A stretch of DNA of 44,609 bases from Streptosporangiales bacterium (GTDB lineage: Bacteria; Actinomycetota; Actinomycetes; Streptosporangiales; Streptosporangiaceae), in the NCBI GenBank assembly GCA_009380095.1, contig WHSL01000021.1, forward strand, positions 1 through 44,609. The letters are read 5' to 3'. A program made the position numbers and the translations under genes. Below the pieces are notes generated by a model, which was not told the origin of the DNA, ran no database searches, and worked only from the letters and a program-made list of their open reading frames with translations. The first letter of the stretch is position 1; every line of letters starts with the position of its first letter. This document shows, one piece after another, positions 24,837 through 33,779 of the stretch.

Positions 24837-27800
24837 GTGACTCTGCGCAGCGTGCTCGTGGCCAATCGCGGTGAGATCGCGGTACGGATCCTGCGGACCG
24901 TGGCCGGTCTCGGGATCCGTACGGTCGCCGTGCACACCCCCGACGACGCCGGCGCTCTGCACGTACGGCTCGCCGACGAGGCCCGGCCGCTGCCGGTGCC
25001 GGGCGCGGCCGGCTACCTGGACGCCGAGGCCGTGCTGGACGCCGCCCAGGGCTGCGACGTGATCCACCTCGGCTACGGGTTCCTCAGCGAGAACGCCGAC
25101 TTCGCCGCCAAGGCCGAGGCGGCCGGGCTGGCCGTGGCCGGGCCCGGGCCGGACGTGCTGCGGCTGTTCGGTGACAAGACGGCGGCCCGCGAGCTGGCCC
25201 GGCGGCTCGGGGTCGCGATCCCCGAGGGTACCGGCGCCGCCGATCTCGACACGGCGCTCGGGTTCCTCGCCGCCGGCGGCGGGCCGGTCATGGTGAAGGC
25301 CGTCGCGGGCGGCGGCGGGCGTGGGATGCGGGTGGCCTCGACCGCAGAGGAGCTGACCGAGGCGTACGGGGTCTGCGCGGCCGAGGCGGAGCGGGCCTTC
25401 GGGGATGGGCGGCTGTACGTGGAGCGGTTCGTCCCGCGGGCCCGGCACGTGGAGGTGCAGATCGCCGGGGACGGCACCGGCGCCGTCGTGGCCATCGGGG
25501 ACCGCGACTGCTCGCTGCAGCGGCGGCACCAGAAGCTCATCGAGATCGCGCCCGCGCCCGGGCTGCCCGAGGCGCTGCGGACCGGCTTGCACAACGCGGC
25601 CGTACGGCTGGCGCGGGAGGTGCGGTATCGCGGGCTCGGCACGTTCGAGTTCCTCGCCGGCGCCGACGGTTTCGTGTTCCTGGAGGCCAACCCGCGGCTC
25701 CAGGTCGAGCACACCGTCACCGAGGAGGTGCACGGGCTGGACCTGGTCGAGGTGCAGCTCGCGCTGGCCGGCGGGGCGAGCCTGGAGTCGCTCGGGCTGC
25801 TGACGGCGCCGGCCGCGACCGGGATCGCCGTACAGGCGCGGGTGAACGCGGAGACCATGGCGGCGGACGGCACGGCGCGGCCCTCCACGGGGACGCTCAC
25901 CGCGTTCACTCCGCCGTCCGGGCCGGGCGTGCGGATCGACACGCACGGGTACACCGGGTACGCCGCCAACCTGGCGTACGACTCGCTGCTCGCGAAGGTC
26001 ATCGTGCGCGAGCGCTCCGGGGATACGGCGGCGGCGCTGCGCCGTACGGGCCGGGCGCTCGCCGAGTTCGGCGTCCGTGGGCTGCCGCTCAACCTGGAGT
26101 TCCTGCGCGCGCTGCTGGCGCGGCCGGAGGTGCTCGCCGGGGAGTGGCACACCGGGCTGGTGGAGGAGATCTCCGCGGAGCTCGTGGAGGCTTCGGCTCA
26201 CCTGCCGAGCCCGTTGCCGGTCGAGGATCCGGCGGCGTCCCCGGCGTCCCCGGCGTCCCCGGCGTCCCCGGCGGGCCCGGTGGCGGCGACCGCGGAGACT
26301 CCCGAGGGAACCGTGCCGGTGCCGGCGCCGCTCAGCGGGACCGTGGTCGGCTTCGAGGCGTCCCCCGGGGACACGGTGCCGGCCGGGACGCCGCTGCTGG
26401 TGCTGGAGTCCATGAAGATGCACCACGTGGTGGCCGCGCCGGTCGGCGGGGTGCTGCGGGACTTCCCGGTGGGGGTGGGCGACACGCTCGCCGAGGGCGC
26501 GCCGGTGGCGTTCCTCGCGGAGGCGGAGGTCTCCGCGGACGCGCGGGCCGGGGCGGAGGAGCTCGATCTGGACCGGATCCGCCCGGACCTGGCGGAGACG
26601 ATCGGCCGGCACGCGTACGGCCTGGACGAGAACCGGCCCGAGGCGGTGGCCAAACGGCACGGCACCGGGCACCGTACGGCCCGCGAGAACCTCGCCGACC
26701 TGATCGACCCCGGCACGCTGGCGGAGTACGGCCCGCTCACCATCGCGGCCCAGCGGCGCCGCCGTGAGCTGCAGGACCTCATCGAACGGACCCCGGCGGA
26801 CGGGCTCGTCGGCGGTGTCGCCGAGGTCAACGGCGCGCTGGTCGGGCGGGACCGGGCGCGCTGCGTGGTCATCTCGTACGACTACATGGTGCTGGCGGGC
26901 ACGCAGGGCAAGCACAACCACCGCAAGAAGGACCGGCTGTTCGAGGTCGCCGAGCGGCGGCGGCTGCCGCTGGTGCTGTTCGCCGAGGGCGGTGGCGGGC
27001 GGCCCGGGGATACGGACACCTCGTCCATGGCCGGGCTCGACGGGCCGTCGTTCTACCGGTTCGGGCGGCTGAGCGGGCTCGTACCGCTCGTCGGCATCGC
27101 CTCAGGCCGCTGTTTCGCCGGCAACGCCGCGCTGCTCGGCAGCTGCGACGTGGTGATCGCCACCGCGGACTCCACCATCGGCATGGGCGGGCCGGCCATG
27201 ATCGAGGGCGGCGGGCTCGGCGTGTACGCGCCGGAGGAGGTCGGCCCGATGAGCGTGCAGGTGCCCAACGGGGTCGTCGACCTGCCGGTCGCGGACGAGG
27301 CGGAGGCCGTCGCCGTGGCCAAGCGGTACCTGTCGTACTTCCAGGGGCCCCTCGCGTCCTGGTCGGCGCCCGACCAGCGGCTGCTGCGGCACGCGGTCCC
27401 GGAGGACCGGCTGCGGGTGTACGACATCCGGTCCGCCATCGCGACCCTGGCGGACGCCGACTCCGTACTGGAACTGCGCCGCGCCTTCGGCCCCACGATG
27501 ATCACCGCGCTGATCCGGATCGAGGGCCGGCCGATGGGGCTGATCGCCAACGACCCCCGGCACCTCGGCGGGGCCATCGACAGCGACGGCGCGGACAAGG
27601 CCGCCCGGTTCATGCAGCTCTGCGACGCGTTCGGGCTGCCCATCGTGTCGCTCTGCGACACCCCCGGCTTCATGGTCGGCCCCGACGCGGAGCGCACCGC
27701 CGCGGTGCGGCACATGTCCCGGATGTTCGTCGTCGGCGCCAACGTCAGCGTGCCGATCTGCATGATCATCACCCGTAAGGCGTACGGCCTCGGCGCGATG

Positions 27801-28124
27801 GCCATGGCGGGCGGCAGCACCAAGGTCCCGGTGGCCACGGTCGCCTGGCCGACCGGCGAGATGGGCGGCATGGGCCTCGAGGGCGCGGTCCGCCTCGGCT
27901 ACCGCAAGGAACTCGAGGCCGTCGCCGACCCCGCCGCCCGCCAGGCCCTGTACGAGCAGAAGGTCGCCGAGATGTACGCCCGAGGCAAGGCCATCAACGC
28001 CGCCTCCGTCTTCGAAATCGACGACGTCATCGACCCCCTAGAAACCCGCCACTGGATCACCACCGCCTTCGACACCACCCTCGCCCCCACCCCCCACCCC
28101 CGCCCCAACATCGACACCTGGTAA
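24837..28124 (+). CDS. Single-chain acyl-CoA carboxylase (BC-BCCP-CT fusion)
   Basis: 1095 residues from a GTG. The biotin carboxylase domain (about 1-450) has the ATP-grasp loop KAVAGGGGRGMRV and EANPRLQVEHTVTEE. A Pro/Ala/Ser linker at about 465-482 is encoded by a perfect 9-bp tandem repeat. The biotinyl domain (about 490-560) has VLESMKMHH, with K527 the biotinylated lysine. The remainder is a complete carboxyltransferase with both crotonase-like halves, for example GTGHRTARENLADLID and LCDTPGFMVGPDAE. Actinobacterial acetyl/propionyl-CoA carboxylases are usually split into alpha and beta chains. The one-chain layout matches the long-chain acyl-CoA carboxylase (LCC) type described in mycobacteria. 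Substrate range is uncertain. Confidence 0.94.
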   Translation: MTLRSVLVANRGEIAVRILRTVAGLGIRTVAVHTPDDAGALHVRLADEARPLPVPGAAGYLDAEAVLDAAQGCDVIHLGYGFLSENADFAAKAEAAGLAVAGPGPDVLRLFGDKTAARELARRLGVAIPEGTGAADLDTALGFLAAGGGPVMVKAVAGGGGRGMRVASTAEELTEAYGVCAAEAERAFGDGRLYVERFVPRARHVEVQIAGDGTGAVVAIGDRDCSLQRRHQKLIEIAPAPGLPEALRTGLHNAAVRLAREVRYRGLGTFEFLAGADGFVFLEANPRLQVEHTVTEEVHGLDLVEVQLALAGGASLESLGLLTAPAATGIAVQARVNAETMAADGTARPSTGTLTAFTPPSGPGVRIDTHGYTGYAANLAYDSLLAKVIVRERSGDTAAALRRTGRALAEFGVRGLPLNLEFLRALLARPEVLAGEWHTGLVEEISAELVEASAHLPSPLPVEDPAASPASPASPASPAGPVAATAETPEGTVPVPAPLSGTVVGFEASPGDTVPAGTPLLVLESMKMHHVVAAPVGGVLRDFPVGVGDTLAEGAPVAFLAEAEVSADARAGAEELDLDRIRPDLAETIGRHAYGLDENRPEAVAKRHGTGHRTARENLADLIDPGTLAEYGPLTIAAQRRRRELQDLIERTPADGLVGGVAEVNGALVGRDRARCVVISYDYMVLAGTQGKHNHRKKDRLFEVAERRRLPLVLFAEGGGGRPGDTDTSSMAGLDGPSFYRFGRLSGLVPLVGIASGRCFAGNAALLGSCDVVIATADSTIGMGGPAMIEGGGLGVYAPEEVGPMSVQVPNGVVDLPVADEAEAVAVAKRYLSYFQGPLASWSAPDQRLLRHAVPEDRLRVYDIRSAIATLADADSVLELRRAFGPTMITALIRIEGRPMGLIANDPRHLGGAIDSDGADKAARFMQLCDAFGLPIVSLCDTPGFMVGPDAERTAAVRHMSRMFVVGANVSVPICMIITRKAYGLGAMAMAGGSTKVPVATVAWPTGEMGGMGLEGAVRLGYRKELEAVADPAARQALYEQKVAEMYARGKAINAASVFEIDDVIDPLETRHWITTAFDTTLAPTPHPRPNIDTW
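26234..26269 (+). repeat. Four perfect copies of GGCGTCCCC in the carboxylase linker
   Basis: The 9-bp unit encodes Ala-Ser-Pro and is repeated four times without mismatch inside the interdomain linker. Perfect DNA identity suggests recent slippage expansion. Linker length may vary between strains without harming either folded domain. Confidence 0.9.
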
Positions 28125-28186
28125 CCCCGAAGAGCCGACGAGAAGGCCGCCCGGAGAGCCGACCGGGGAGCCGGCTGGGGAGTGGG

Positions 28187-28369
28187 GTGGGGAGTCTCCT
28201 ACTCCACCGTGAGCGAGCAGGCGTCAAGCAGGGGCCGTTCCCCGTGGACGGCCTGATTCCCCTGCTCAAACCTCTCGCCGACTATGGCTGGGCCATCGGG
28301 CTGTTCGCGGCACTCCTGCTGTGCACCGGGCTGATGTGGCCCAGCCGCACCCGTACCGCGCCCCCGTGA
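28187..28369 (+). CDS. Possible small single-span membrane peptide
   Basis: 60 codons from a GTG at 28187, or 41 codons from a GTG at 28244. The C-terminal part has one hydrophobic span (WAIGLFAALLLCTGLM) followed by a basic tail, and its codon third positions are GC-rich. The 280-bp gap between the carboxylase and the HAD gene has no other candidate. A G-rich run at about 28175-28215 could pair with the following CTCC-rich bases as a weak terminator. Low confidence. Confidence 0.3.
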   Translation: MGSLLLHRERAGVKQGPFPVDGLIPLLKPLADYGWAIGLFAALLLCTGLMWPSRTRTAPP

Positions 28370-28403
28370 TTGGCCAGGGCGGGAGATCGGGAAGACTTGT
28401 CCC

Positions 28404-29060
28404 GTGGTCAACGCGGTGATCTTTGATCTGGATGGGGTGCTCGTCGACTCCGAGCCGGTCTGGGAGGAGGTTCGGCGGGCGTACGTCAGCGAGATGGGCG
28501 GGCGGTGGCTGCCGGACAGTCAGTCCAGGCTGATGGGGATGAGCACGCAGGAGTGGGCGGCGTATCTGGCCGAGGATCTGGGGGTCGGAGGGTCGCCGGG
28601 GAAGGTCGCCGAGCAGGTGATCGACCGGATGGCGGCGCGGTACGCGGACCGGTTGCCGCTGCTGCCCGGTGCCGTTGAGGCCGTACGGCGGCTGGGTGCG
28701 CGGTGGCCGCTCGGGCTGGCCAGCTCCTCGCCGCGGCGGCTGATCGACACCGTGATCGCGGGCGCCGGGCTGGACGGGGCGTTCCAGGTGACCCGCTCGA
28801 CCGAGGAGGGCGGGCGCGGGAAGCCCGCTCCGGACGTCTACCTCTGGGTCGCCGAGCGGCTCGGCGCCGACCCGGCGCGGACCGTGGCGATCGAGGACTC
28901 CAGCAACGGGCTCCGGTCCGCGGCCGCCGCCGGCATGCGGGTCGTCGCCGTGCCCCGGCCGCACTATCCGCCCGCCGACGACGCCCTCGCCGGGGCCGCG
29001 TACGTGGCCGGCGATCTGGACGAGCTCACCGTCGCCCGGGTGGACGCGCTGACCGGTTAG
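28404..29060 (+). CDS. HAD-superfamily phosphatase, beta-phosphoglucomutase-like
   Basis: 218 residues from a GTG. Motif I IFDLDGVLVDSEPVWEEV carries both catalytic Asp residues. Motif II is LASSSPRRLID, motif III is the Lys in GKPAPDVYL, and motif IV is AIEDSSNGLRSA. A helical C1 cap lies between motifs I and II. This subfamily hydrolyses or isomerises small sugar phosphates, but the substrate is not predictable. It appears to be a stand-alone gene. Confidence 0.93.
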   Translation: MVNAVIFDLDGVLVDSEPVWEEVRRAYVSEMGGRWLPDSQSRLMGMSTQEWAAYLAEDLGVGGSPGKVAEQVIDRMAARYADRLPLLPGAVEAVRRLGARWPLGLASSSPRRLIDTVIAGAGLDGAFQVTRSTEEGGRGKPAPDVYLWVAERLGADPARTVAIEDSSNGLRSAAAAGMRVVAVPRPHYPPADDALAGAAYVAGDLDELTVARVDALTG

Positions 29061-29160
29061 GGCCAGGGAAGGCAGTCCCCCGCCGACGTGGACACCCAGC
29101 TCCGGCTGGTGCACGACGAGATCACGCCCGCGTTCGGCTGACGGGCCCCCCGCCGACAGG

Positions 29161-29451
29161 TCAGTCCGCGGCGAGGGCGTCGATACGGGTGGCGAGCTCG
29201 GCGTCGTAGCGGGTGAGCCCGCCGCTGGCGTGCGTGACCACCGACAGGTGCAGCGTGCGCCAGCGGATGTCGATGTCCGGGTGGTGGTTCATCTCCTCGG
29301 CGACCTCGGCGATCCGGGTCACGAGCTCGATCGCCGACGGGAACGATACGCACTGCACGTCCCGCCGGAGCACCCCCTCCTCGACCCGCCACTCGGGCAG
29401 GCCCTTGAGCGCGGCCTCCAGCTCTCCGCGGGTGAGCAGCGGTGGGCTCAT
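29161..29451 (-). CDS. 4a-hydroxytetrahydrobiopterin dehydratase (PCD/DCoH)
   Basis: 96 residues, the normal family length, from the ATG at 29451. That ATG has GGAGG eight bases upstream; an ATG at 29481 in the same frame is less likely. The active-site signature is EMNHHPDIDIRW followed by THASGGLTRYD. It dehydrates 4a-carbinolamine pterins formed by aromatic amino acid hydroxylases. No hydroxylase is nearby. It ends about 100 bp from the convergent HAD gene. Confidence 0.93.
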   Translation of the reverse strand: MSPPLLTRGELEAALKGLPEWRVEEGVLRRDVQCVSFPSAIELVTRIAEVAEEMNHHPDIDIRWRTLHLSVVTHASGGLTRYDAELATRIDALAAD

Positions 29452-29512
29452 CGGGGTCACCTCCGGATCGGGCGTGGCCATCGTACGGGAGTACCTCCCC
29501 GCGCGTGCGGGG

Positions 29513-30490
29513 TCAAACCGGCCCCCGCTCCCGGGATGCGCCGGCCCGGCTGAACGCGGTCCGGTACGCGGTCGGCGTGACCCCCACCCGGCGGTGCAGG
29601 TGCGCGCGGAGCGAGTCGGCCGTGCCCAGCCCACTGCGCCGGGCCACCACGTCCATCGGCAGGCCGGTCGTCTCCAGCAGTTCCCGCGCCAGGTCGATGC
29701 GCTGCTGGAGCAGCCACTGCAAGGGGGACAGCCCGGTCTCCGCGCGGAACCGCCGGCTCAGGGTCCGTACGCTGACGCCCGCGTGCGCGGCCAGCTCGGC
29801 GAGGCCGAGCGGTTCGGCGAGCCGGTCGCCGGCCCAGGCGCGGGTGGCGGCCAGCGAGCGCTCCCCGTTCTCCGGGGTCGGGGCGGCGATGAACTGCGCC
29901 TGCCCGCCCGTTCTGATCGGGGAGACCACGGTGGAGCGGGCGGCGGCGTTGGCGGCGGCCGCGCCGAGGTCGGTACGGATCAGGTGCAGGCACAGGTCGA
30001 TGCCGGCGGCGAGCCCGGCCGAGGTCAGCACGGTCCCCCCGTCCACGAACAGCACCGACGGGTCCAGCTCCACCCGGGGGAAGCGGGCCCGGAACTCGGC
30101 CGTATAGGCCCAGTGCGTGGTGGCGCGGCGCCCGTCCAGGATCCCCGCCTCGGCGAGGACGAACGCCCCGGTGCAGATGGAGACCGTACGGGTCCCGGCC
30201 GCGGCGGCGGTCCGCAGCGCCGCGAGCACGCGCTCGTCGTTCCCGTACTTGCGGTTCGTGCCCGGCACGATCACCGTGTCCGCGCCGGCCAGCGCGTCCA
30301 GCCCCTCCTCGATCACGAACCCGTACGCCACGCTCGAGTCCACGACGCCGGGGTCGGCGGTGCACGGCACGACCTCGTACGGCCACCGTCCCTCCCACGC
30401 GAGCCGCCCCAGCACCTGCGACGGGATCGTGAAGTCGAGCCCCACGACCGGCGGCACCGCCAGCACCGCCACCCGATGCGGCCGCCTCAT
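29513..30490 (-). CDS. GlxA-type AraC-family regulator with DJ-1/PfpI domain
   Basis: 325 residues from the ATG at 30490. The N-terminal DJ-1/PfpI-like domain (about 1-175) carries [24 protein letters not shown] around the nucleophile-elbow cysteine. In regulators this domain senses ligands rather than catalysing. The C-terminal AraC pair of helix-turn-helix motifs (about 220-318) includes [21 protein letters not shown] and [19 protein letters not shown]. It is divergent from an MFS transporter gene across 133 bp and is the likely regulator of that transporter. Confidence 0.93.
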   Translation of the reverse strand: MRRPHRVAVLAVPPVVGLDFTIPSQVLGRLAWEGRWPYEVVPCTADPGVVDSSVAYGFVIEEGLDALAGADTVIVPGTNRKYGNDERVLAALRTAAAAGTRTVSICTGAFVLAEAGILDGRRATTHWAYTAEFRARFPRVELDPSVLFVDGGTVLTSAGLAAGIDLCLHLIRTDLGAAAANAAARSTVVSPIRTGGQAQFIAAPTPENGERSLAATRAWAGDRLAEPLGLAELAAHAGVSVRTLSRRFRAETGLSPLQWLLQQRIDLARELLETTGLPMDVVARRSGLGTADSLRAHLHRRVGVTPTAYRTAFSRAGASRERGPV

Positions 30491-30623
30491 GACGCGCCCG
30501 GCCAGGAGAGCGGCGATGGCCGAAATCTCATGATGCGTGTCATTCTGGCCACTGTTCCACGGTCGGACCCTCCAGGCAAGCTGTACTCCGGCCGGAAGGT
30601 CCGGTCCGCGAGGGGGAGGGCTC

Positions 30624-31937
30624 TTGTCCCGGATCACCCGGCTGAGCCGGCCGCACCGTGCCTGGCTCGTCGCCGCCGTCGCGTTCGTCGCGCTGATCGG
30701 GGCCGCGGGTTTCCGCGCCACGCCGGGCGTGCTCATGGTCCCGCTGCAGGAGGAGTTCGGCTGGTCCGCGGACCAGACCTCGCTGGCGGTCGCCGTCAAC
30801 CTCGTCCTCTACGGCCTGACCGCGCCGTTCGCGGCGGCCCTGATGAACCGGTTCGGCATCCGGCCGGTCGTCACGGTCGCGCTCGTCCTCGTGTCCGCGG
30901 GCAGCGGGCTCACCGTGTTCATGACCGCGAGCTGGCAGCTCGTGCTGTGCTGGGGGTTCCTGGTCGGGCTGGGCACCGGGTCGATGGCGCTGGTCTTCGC
31001 CGCGACGGTCGCGGAGCGCTGGTTCGAGCAGCGGCGCGGCCTCGTCGTGGGCGTGCTCACCGCGGGCGGCGCCACCGGCCAGCTCATCTTCCTGCCGGTG
31101 CTGGCGGTGCTGGCCGAGGACGGCGGCTGGCGGACGGCCTCCCTGGTGGTCGCGCTCGCCGCCCTCGCCGTGGTCCCGCTGGTCCTCGCCGTGCTGCGGA
31201 ATCACCCATCGGACGTGGGCCTGCGGCCGTACGGGGCCACCGCCGACGTCCCCCCTCCGCAAATCCCCAAGGGCGCCGCGCGGGTCGCCCTCCGGACGCT
31301 CGCCGAAGCGTCCCGCCGGCCGGTGTTCTGGCTGCTCGCCGGCGGCTTCTTCATCTGCGGCATGTCGACGAACGGACTCGTCGGCACGCACTTCATCCCG
31401 GCCGCGCACGACCACGGCATGCCGCAGACCACGGCGGCCGGACTGCTCGCGGTGATCGGCATCTTCGACGTGCTGGGCACGATCTTCTCCGGCTGGCTGA
31501 CCGACCGCGTCGACCCACGCTGGCTGCTGGGGTGGTATTACGCGCTCCGCGGGCTGTCGCTGTTCGTGCTGCCGGTGCTGTTCGCGGACGGCGTGCACCC
31601 CGGGATGCTGGTGTTCATCCTGTTCTACGGCCTGGACTGGGTGGCCACGGTGCCGCCCACGGTGGCGCTGGCGCGCCGCGCGTTCGGGGTCTCCGGCACG
31701 ATCGTGTTCGGCTGGGTCTTCGCCTCGCACCAGCTCGGCGCGGCCGCGGCGGCGGGCCTGGCCGGGCTGATCCGCGCCGACCTGGGCACGTACGACCCGG
31801 CGTGGTACGTGGCCGGCGCGCTCTGCCTCGGCGCGGCGGTGATGTCGATCGCCGTACGCACCTCGCCGGAGCGCCTGCGGCAGCCGGCCGAAACCCAGGA
31901 GGAGGCCGCGCCCGCGGCAGATGCTCAGGTCACCTGA
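30624..31937 (+). CDS. MFS transporter, monocarboxylate/oxalate-formate-like
   Basis: About 437 residues from a TTG at 30624 that follows a strong GGGGGAGGG. The frame is open to 30537, but the added residues are not transporter-like. About twelve membrane helices are visible. The motif NRFGIRPVVT between helices 2 and 3 and a central cytoplasmic loop near LRPYGATADVPPPQIPKG fit the MFS. The layout resembles the MCT/OFA group that moves small carboxylates. The last codons form the left arm of the MarR operator at 31921-31957. The upstream divergent GlxA-type regulator probably controls it. Confidence 0.9.
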   Translation: MSRITRLSRPHRAWLVAAVAFVALIGAAGFRATPGVLMVPLQEEFGWSADQTSLAVAVNLVLYGLTAPFAAALMNRFGIRPVVTVALVLVSAGSGLTVFMTASWQLVLCWGFLVGLGTGSMALVFAATVAERWFEQRRGLVVGVLTAGGATGQLIFLPVLAVLAEDGGWRTASLVVALAALAVVPLVLAVLRNHPSDVGLRPYGATADVPPPQIPKGAARVALRTLAEASRRPVFWLLAGGFFICGMSTNGLVGTHFIPAAHDHGMPQTTAAGLLAVIGIFDVLGTIFSGWLTDRVDPRWLLGWYYALRGLSLFVLPVLFADGVHPGMLVFILFYGLDWVATVPPTVALARRAFGVSGTIVFGWVFASHQLGAAAAAGLAGLIRADLGTYDPAWYVAGALCLGAAVMSIAVRTSPERLRQPAETQEEAAPAADAQVT

Positions 31938-31957
31938 AGGACAGGTAGGCTGAGCAT
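31921..31957. promoter_or_regulatory. 37-bp symmetrical operator at the MarR promoter
   Basis: ATGCTCA (31921-31927) mirrors TGAGCAT (31951-31957), and ACCTG (31932-31936) mirrors CAGGT (31942-31946) about the same centre (31939). TAGGCT at 31946-31951 is a likely -10 and the MarR GTG is at 31960, so the mRNA would be leaderless or nearly so. The palindrome covers the promoter and the 3' end of the upstream MFS gene. This fits MarR autorepression. Confidence 0.7.
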
Positions 31958-31959
31958 TT

Positions 31960-32391
31960 GTGACCGCCGCCGCCGACCTGCTGCCCGCCGCCACCCGGCT
32001 CCGTACGGCCGTGGCGCGCGTGCACCGCCGGTTGCGCCGCGAGTCGGCGGGCAGCCTCACCGCGACCCAGACCTCCGTGCTCGCCCGGCTCGACCGGGAG
32101 GGGCCGGCCACGCTCACCGAGCTCGCCGCCGACGAGGGCGTGCGGCCCCAGTCCATCGCCGTCTCGCTGGACCGGCTGGAGCAGCAGGGCCTGATCGCCC
32201 GCCGCCGCGCGGACCACGACCGGCGGCGGGTCACGATCAGCATCACCGAGCGGGGCCGCGAGACCATCGTCTCCGAGCGGCGCAGTCGCGACCTGTGGCT
32301 GGCCGGCGCGCTCGGCGCCGAACTCGACGCCGAGCAGCGCGACCTGCTACTGCACGCCTGCGAGCTGCTCGACAGGCTCGCGGAGCGGTGA
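31960..32391 (+). CDS. MarR-family transcriptional regulator
   Basis: 143 residues from a GTG. The winged helix-turn-helix core is LTELAADEGVRPQSIAVSLDRLEQQGLI, followed by the wing RRRADHDRRRVTISITERG near residues 80-100. Flanking helices provide the dimer interface. It is followed after only 7 bases by an MFS exporter gene and preceded by a long palindromic operator. It therefore most likely represses itself and the exporter, with release by a small aromatic or drug-like ligand. Confidence 0.94.
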   Translation: MTAAADLLPAATRLRTAVARVHRRLRRESAGSLTATQTSVLARLDREGPATLTELAADEGVRPQSIAVSLDRLEQQGLIARRRADHDRRRVTISITERGRETIVSERRSRDLWLAGALGAELDAEQRDLLLHACELLDRLAER

Positions 32392-32398
32392 CGGCGCG

Positions 32399-33760
32399 GT
32401 GACGGGGGAACCGGTCAGGCCGTTCGGGGTTCGCTTCATGACGCCGCTGCTGCTGGCGTCCACGCTCAACCCGGTCAACTCCACGATGATCGCCACCGCC
32501 CTGGTGTCGATCGGCCGTGACCTGCGCGTCGACGCCACCGACACCGCGTGGCTGGTGGCGATCCTCTACCTCAGCGCCTCGATCGCGCAGCCCGCGATGG
32601 GCCGGCTCGCCGACCGGTACGGGCCGCTCTGGGTCGGCATCGCCGGCCTCGTCATCACCGGCCTCGCCGGGCTCGGCGGGGCGCTCGCGCCGGACTTCGG
32701 CTGGCTGCTCGTCTCCCGGCTGGCGCTCGGCATCGGCAGCTCGGCCTCGTACCCGGTGGCGCTCACCATGATCCGCTACCACGAGTACCGCACCGGCATC
32801 CCCGCGCCGCCCGGCGTGCTCGGCGCGATGGCGATCTGCGGGCAGGCCACCGCCGCGATCGGGCCCACGCTCGGAGGCCTGCTCGTCGGCGTATTCGACT
32901 GGCGGGCCGTGTTCGCGGTGAACGTGCCATGGACGCTGCTCGCCATCGTGCTCGCCCTGCGATGGCTGCCCCGGGACCGGCCGGAGGGGGTGCCGCCGCC
33001 CGCGCGCGGCGGCATCGACCTGATCGGCATGGGGATCTTCGCGGTCGGCATGACGTCGCTGCTGCTGTTCCTGATGCGGCTACGGCCGGACCCGCCGTAC
33101 GCGCTGCTCGCGGTGGCGGTCGTCGGCTTCACGGTGTTCTGCCTGTGGGAGATGCGGCGCGCGGCCCCGTTCATCGACGTGCGGATGATCGCGGGGAACC
33201 CGGCGCTGCTGGCCACGTACGTACGGTTCGCCGGCACGTTCATCTCGGTGTACGTGATCCTCTACGGCCTCACCCAGTGGGTGGAGGAGGTCCGCGGACT
33301 CAGCCCGGCCGAGACCGGGCTCATCCTGCTGCCCATGTCGATCGTCGCGGTGGCCGCCGCGGCCATCGGGTCACGCCGCAAGCGGATGCGGATCCCGCTG
33401 CTCACCGGGCTCGTCGCGCTGCCCATCGGCTCGCTGGGCCTGCTGCTGCTCGACGCCGCGAGCCCGGTCGCGCTGCTCGTCCTCGTCGCCGGGGTGTTCG
33501 GGGTGACCAACGGGCTGAACAGCATCGGCAACCAGGCCGCGCTCTACAAGCTGGTGCCGACCACGCACGTGGGCTCGGCGTCCGGGCTGCTCCGTACGTT
33601 CCAGTACGTGGGCGCGATCGCCAGCTCCAGCCTCATCGGCCTCGCCTACGGCGACCGCGCCACCACCCCCGGCCTGCACGTCCTCGCCCTCGCCCTGGTC
33701 GCGCTGGGCGTCTTCCTGTTCACCATGACGCTGCTGGACCGCCGCCTCCGCGACCTCTGA
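32399..33760 (+). CDS. MFS drug exporter, EmrB/QacA-like
   Basis: 453 residues from a GTG 7 bases after the MarR stop, so translation is coupled. Twelve or more helices are visible. Motif A-like GRLADRYGPLWVGI lies between helices 2 and 3. Helix 1 has the DHA2-like LNPVNSTMIATAL, and the motif C-like region has GQATAAIGPTLGGLLVG. It is probably a proton-driven exporter of a toxic organic compound under MarR control. It ends at a strong inverted repeat shared with the convergent glpK gene. Confidence 0.93.
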   Translation: MTGEPVRPFGVRFMTPLLLASTLNPVNSTMIATALVSIGRDLRVDATDTAWLVAILYLSASIAQPAMGRLADRYGPLWVGIAGLVITGLAGLGGALAPDFGWLLVSRLALGIGSSASYPVALTMIRYHEYRTGIPAPPGVLGAMAICGQATAAIGPTLGGLLVGVFDWRAVFAVNVPWTLLAIVLALRWLPRDRPEGVPPPARGGIDLIGMGIFAVGMTSLLLFLMRLRPDPPYALLAVAVVGFTVFCLWEMRRAAPFIDVRMIAGNPALLATYVRFAGTFISVYVILYGLTQWVEEVRGLSPAETGLILLPMSIVAVAAAAIGSRRKRMRIPLLTGLVALPIGSLGLLLLDAASPVALLVLVAGVFGVTNGLNSIGNQAALYKLVPTTHVGSASGLLRTFQYVGAIASSSLIGLAYGDRATTPGLHVLALALVALGVFLFTMTLLDRRLRDL

Positions 33761-33763
33761 CGG

Positions 33764-33779
33764 CCCCAACGAATTGGGG
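33764..33779 (+). terminator. Short hairpin after the exporter, alternative to the long stem
   Basis: CCCCAA, loop CGAA, then TTGGGG form a perfect 6-bp stem directly after the exporter stop. GAAGGATTTT follows. Its right half overlaps the left arm of the 33773-33833 repeat, so the two structures exclude each other. Confidence 0.5.

Noticed and set aside
26234-26269. Possible CRISPR-like or minisatellite array
   Set aside because: Units are only 9 bp with no spacers, and lie in frame inside the carboxylase linker; it is a coding slippage repeat.
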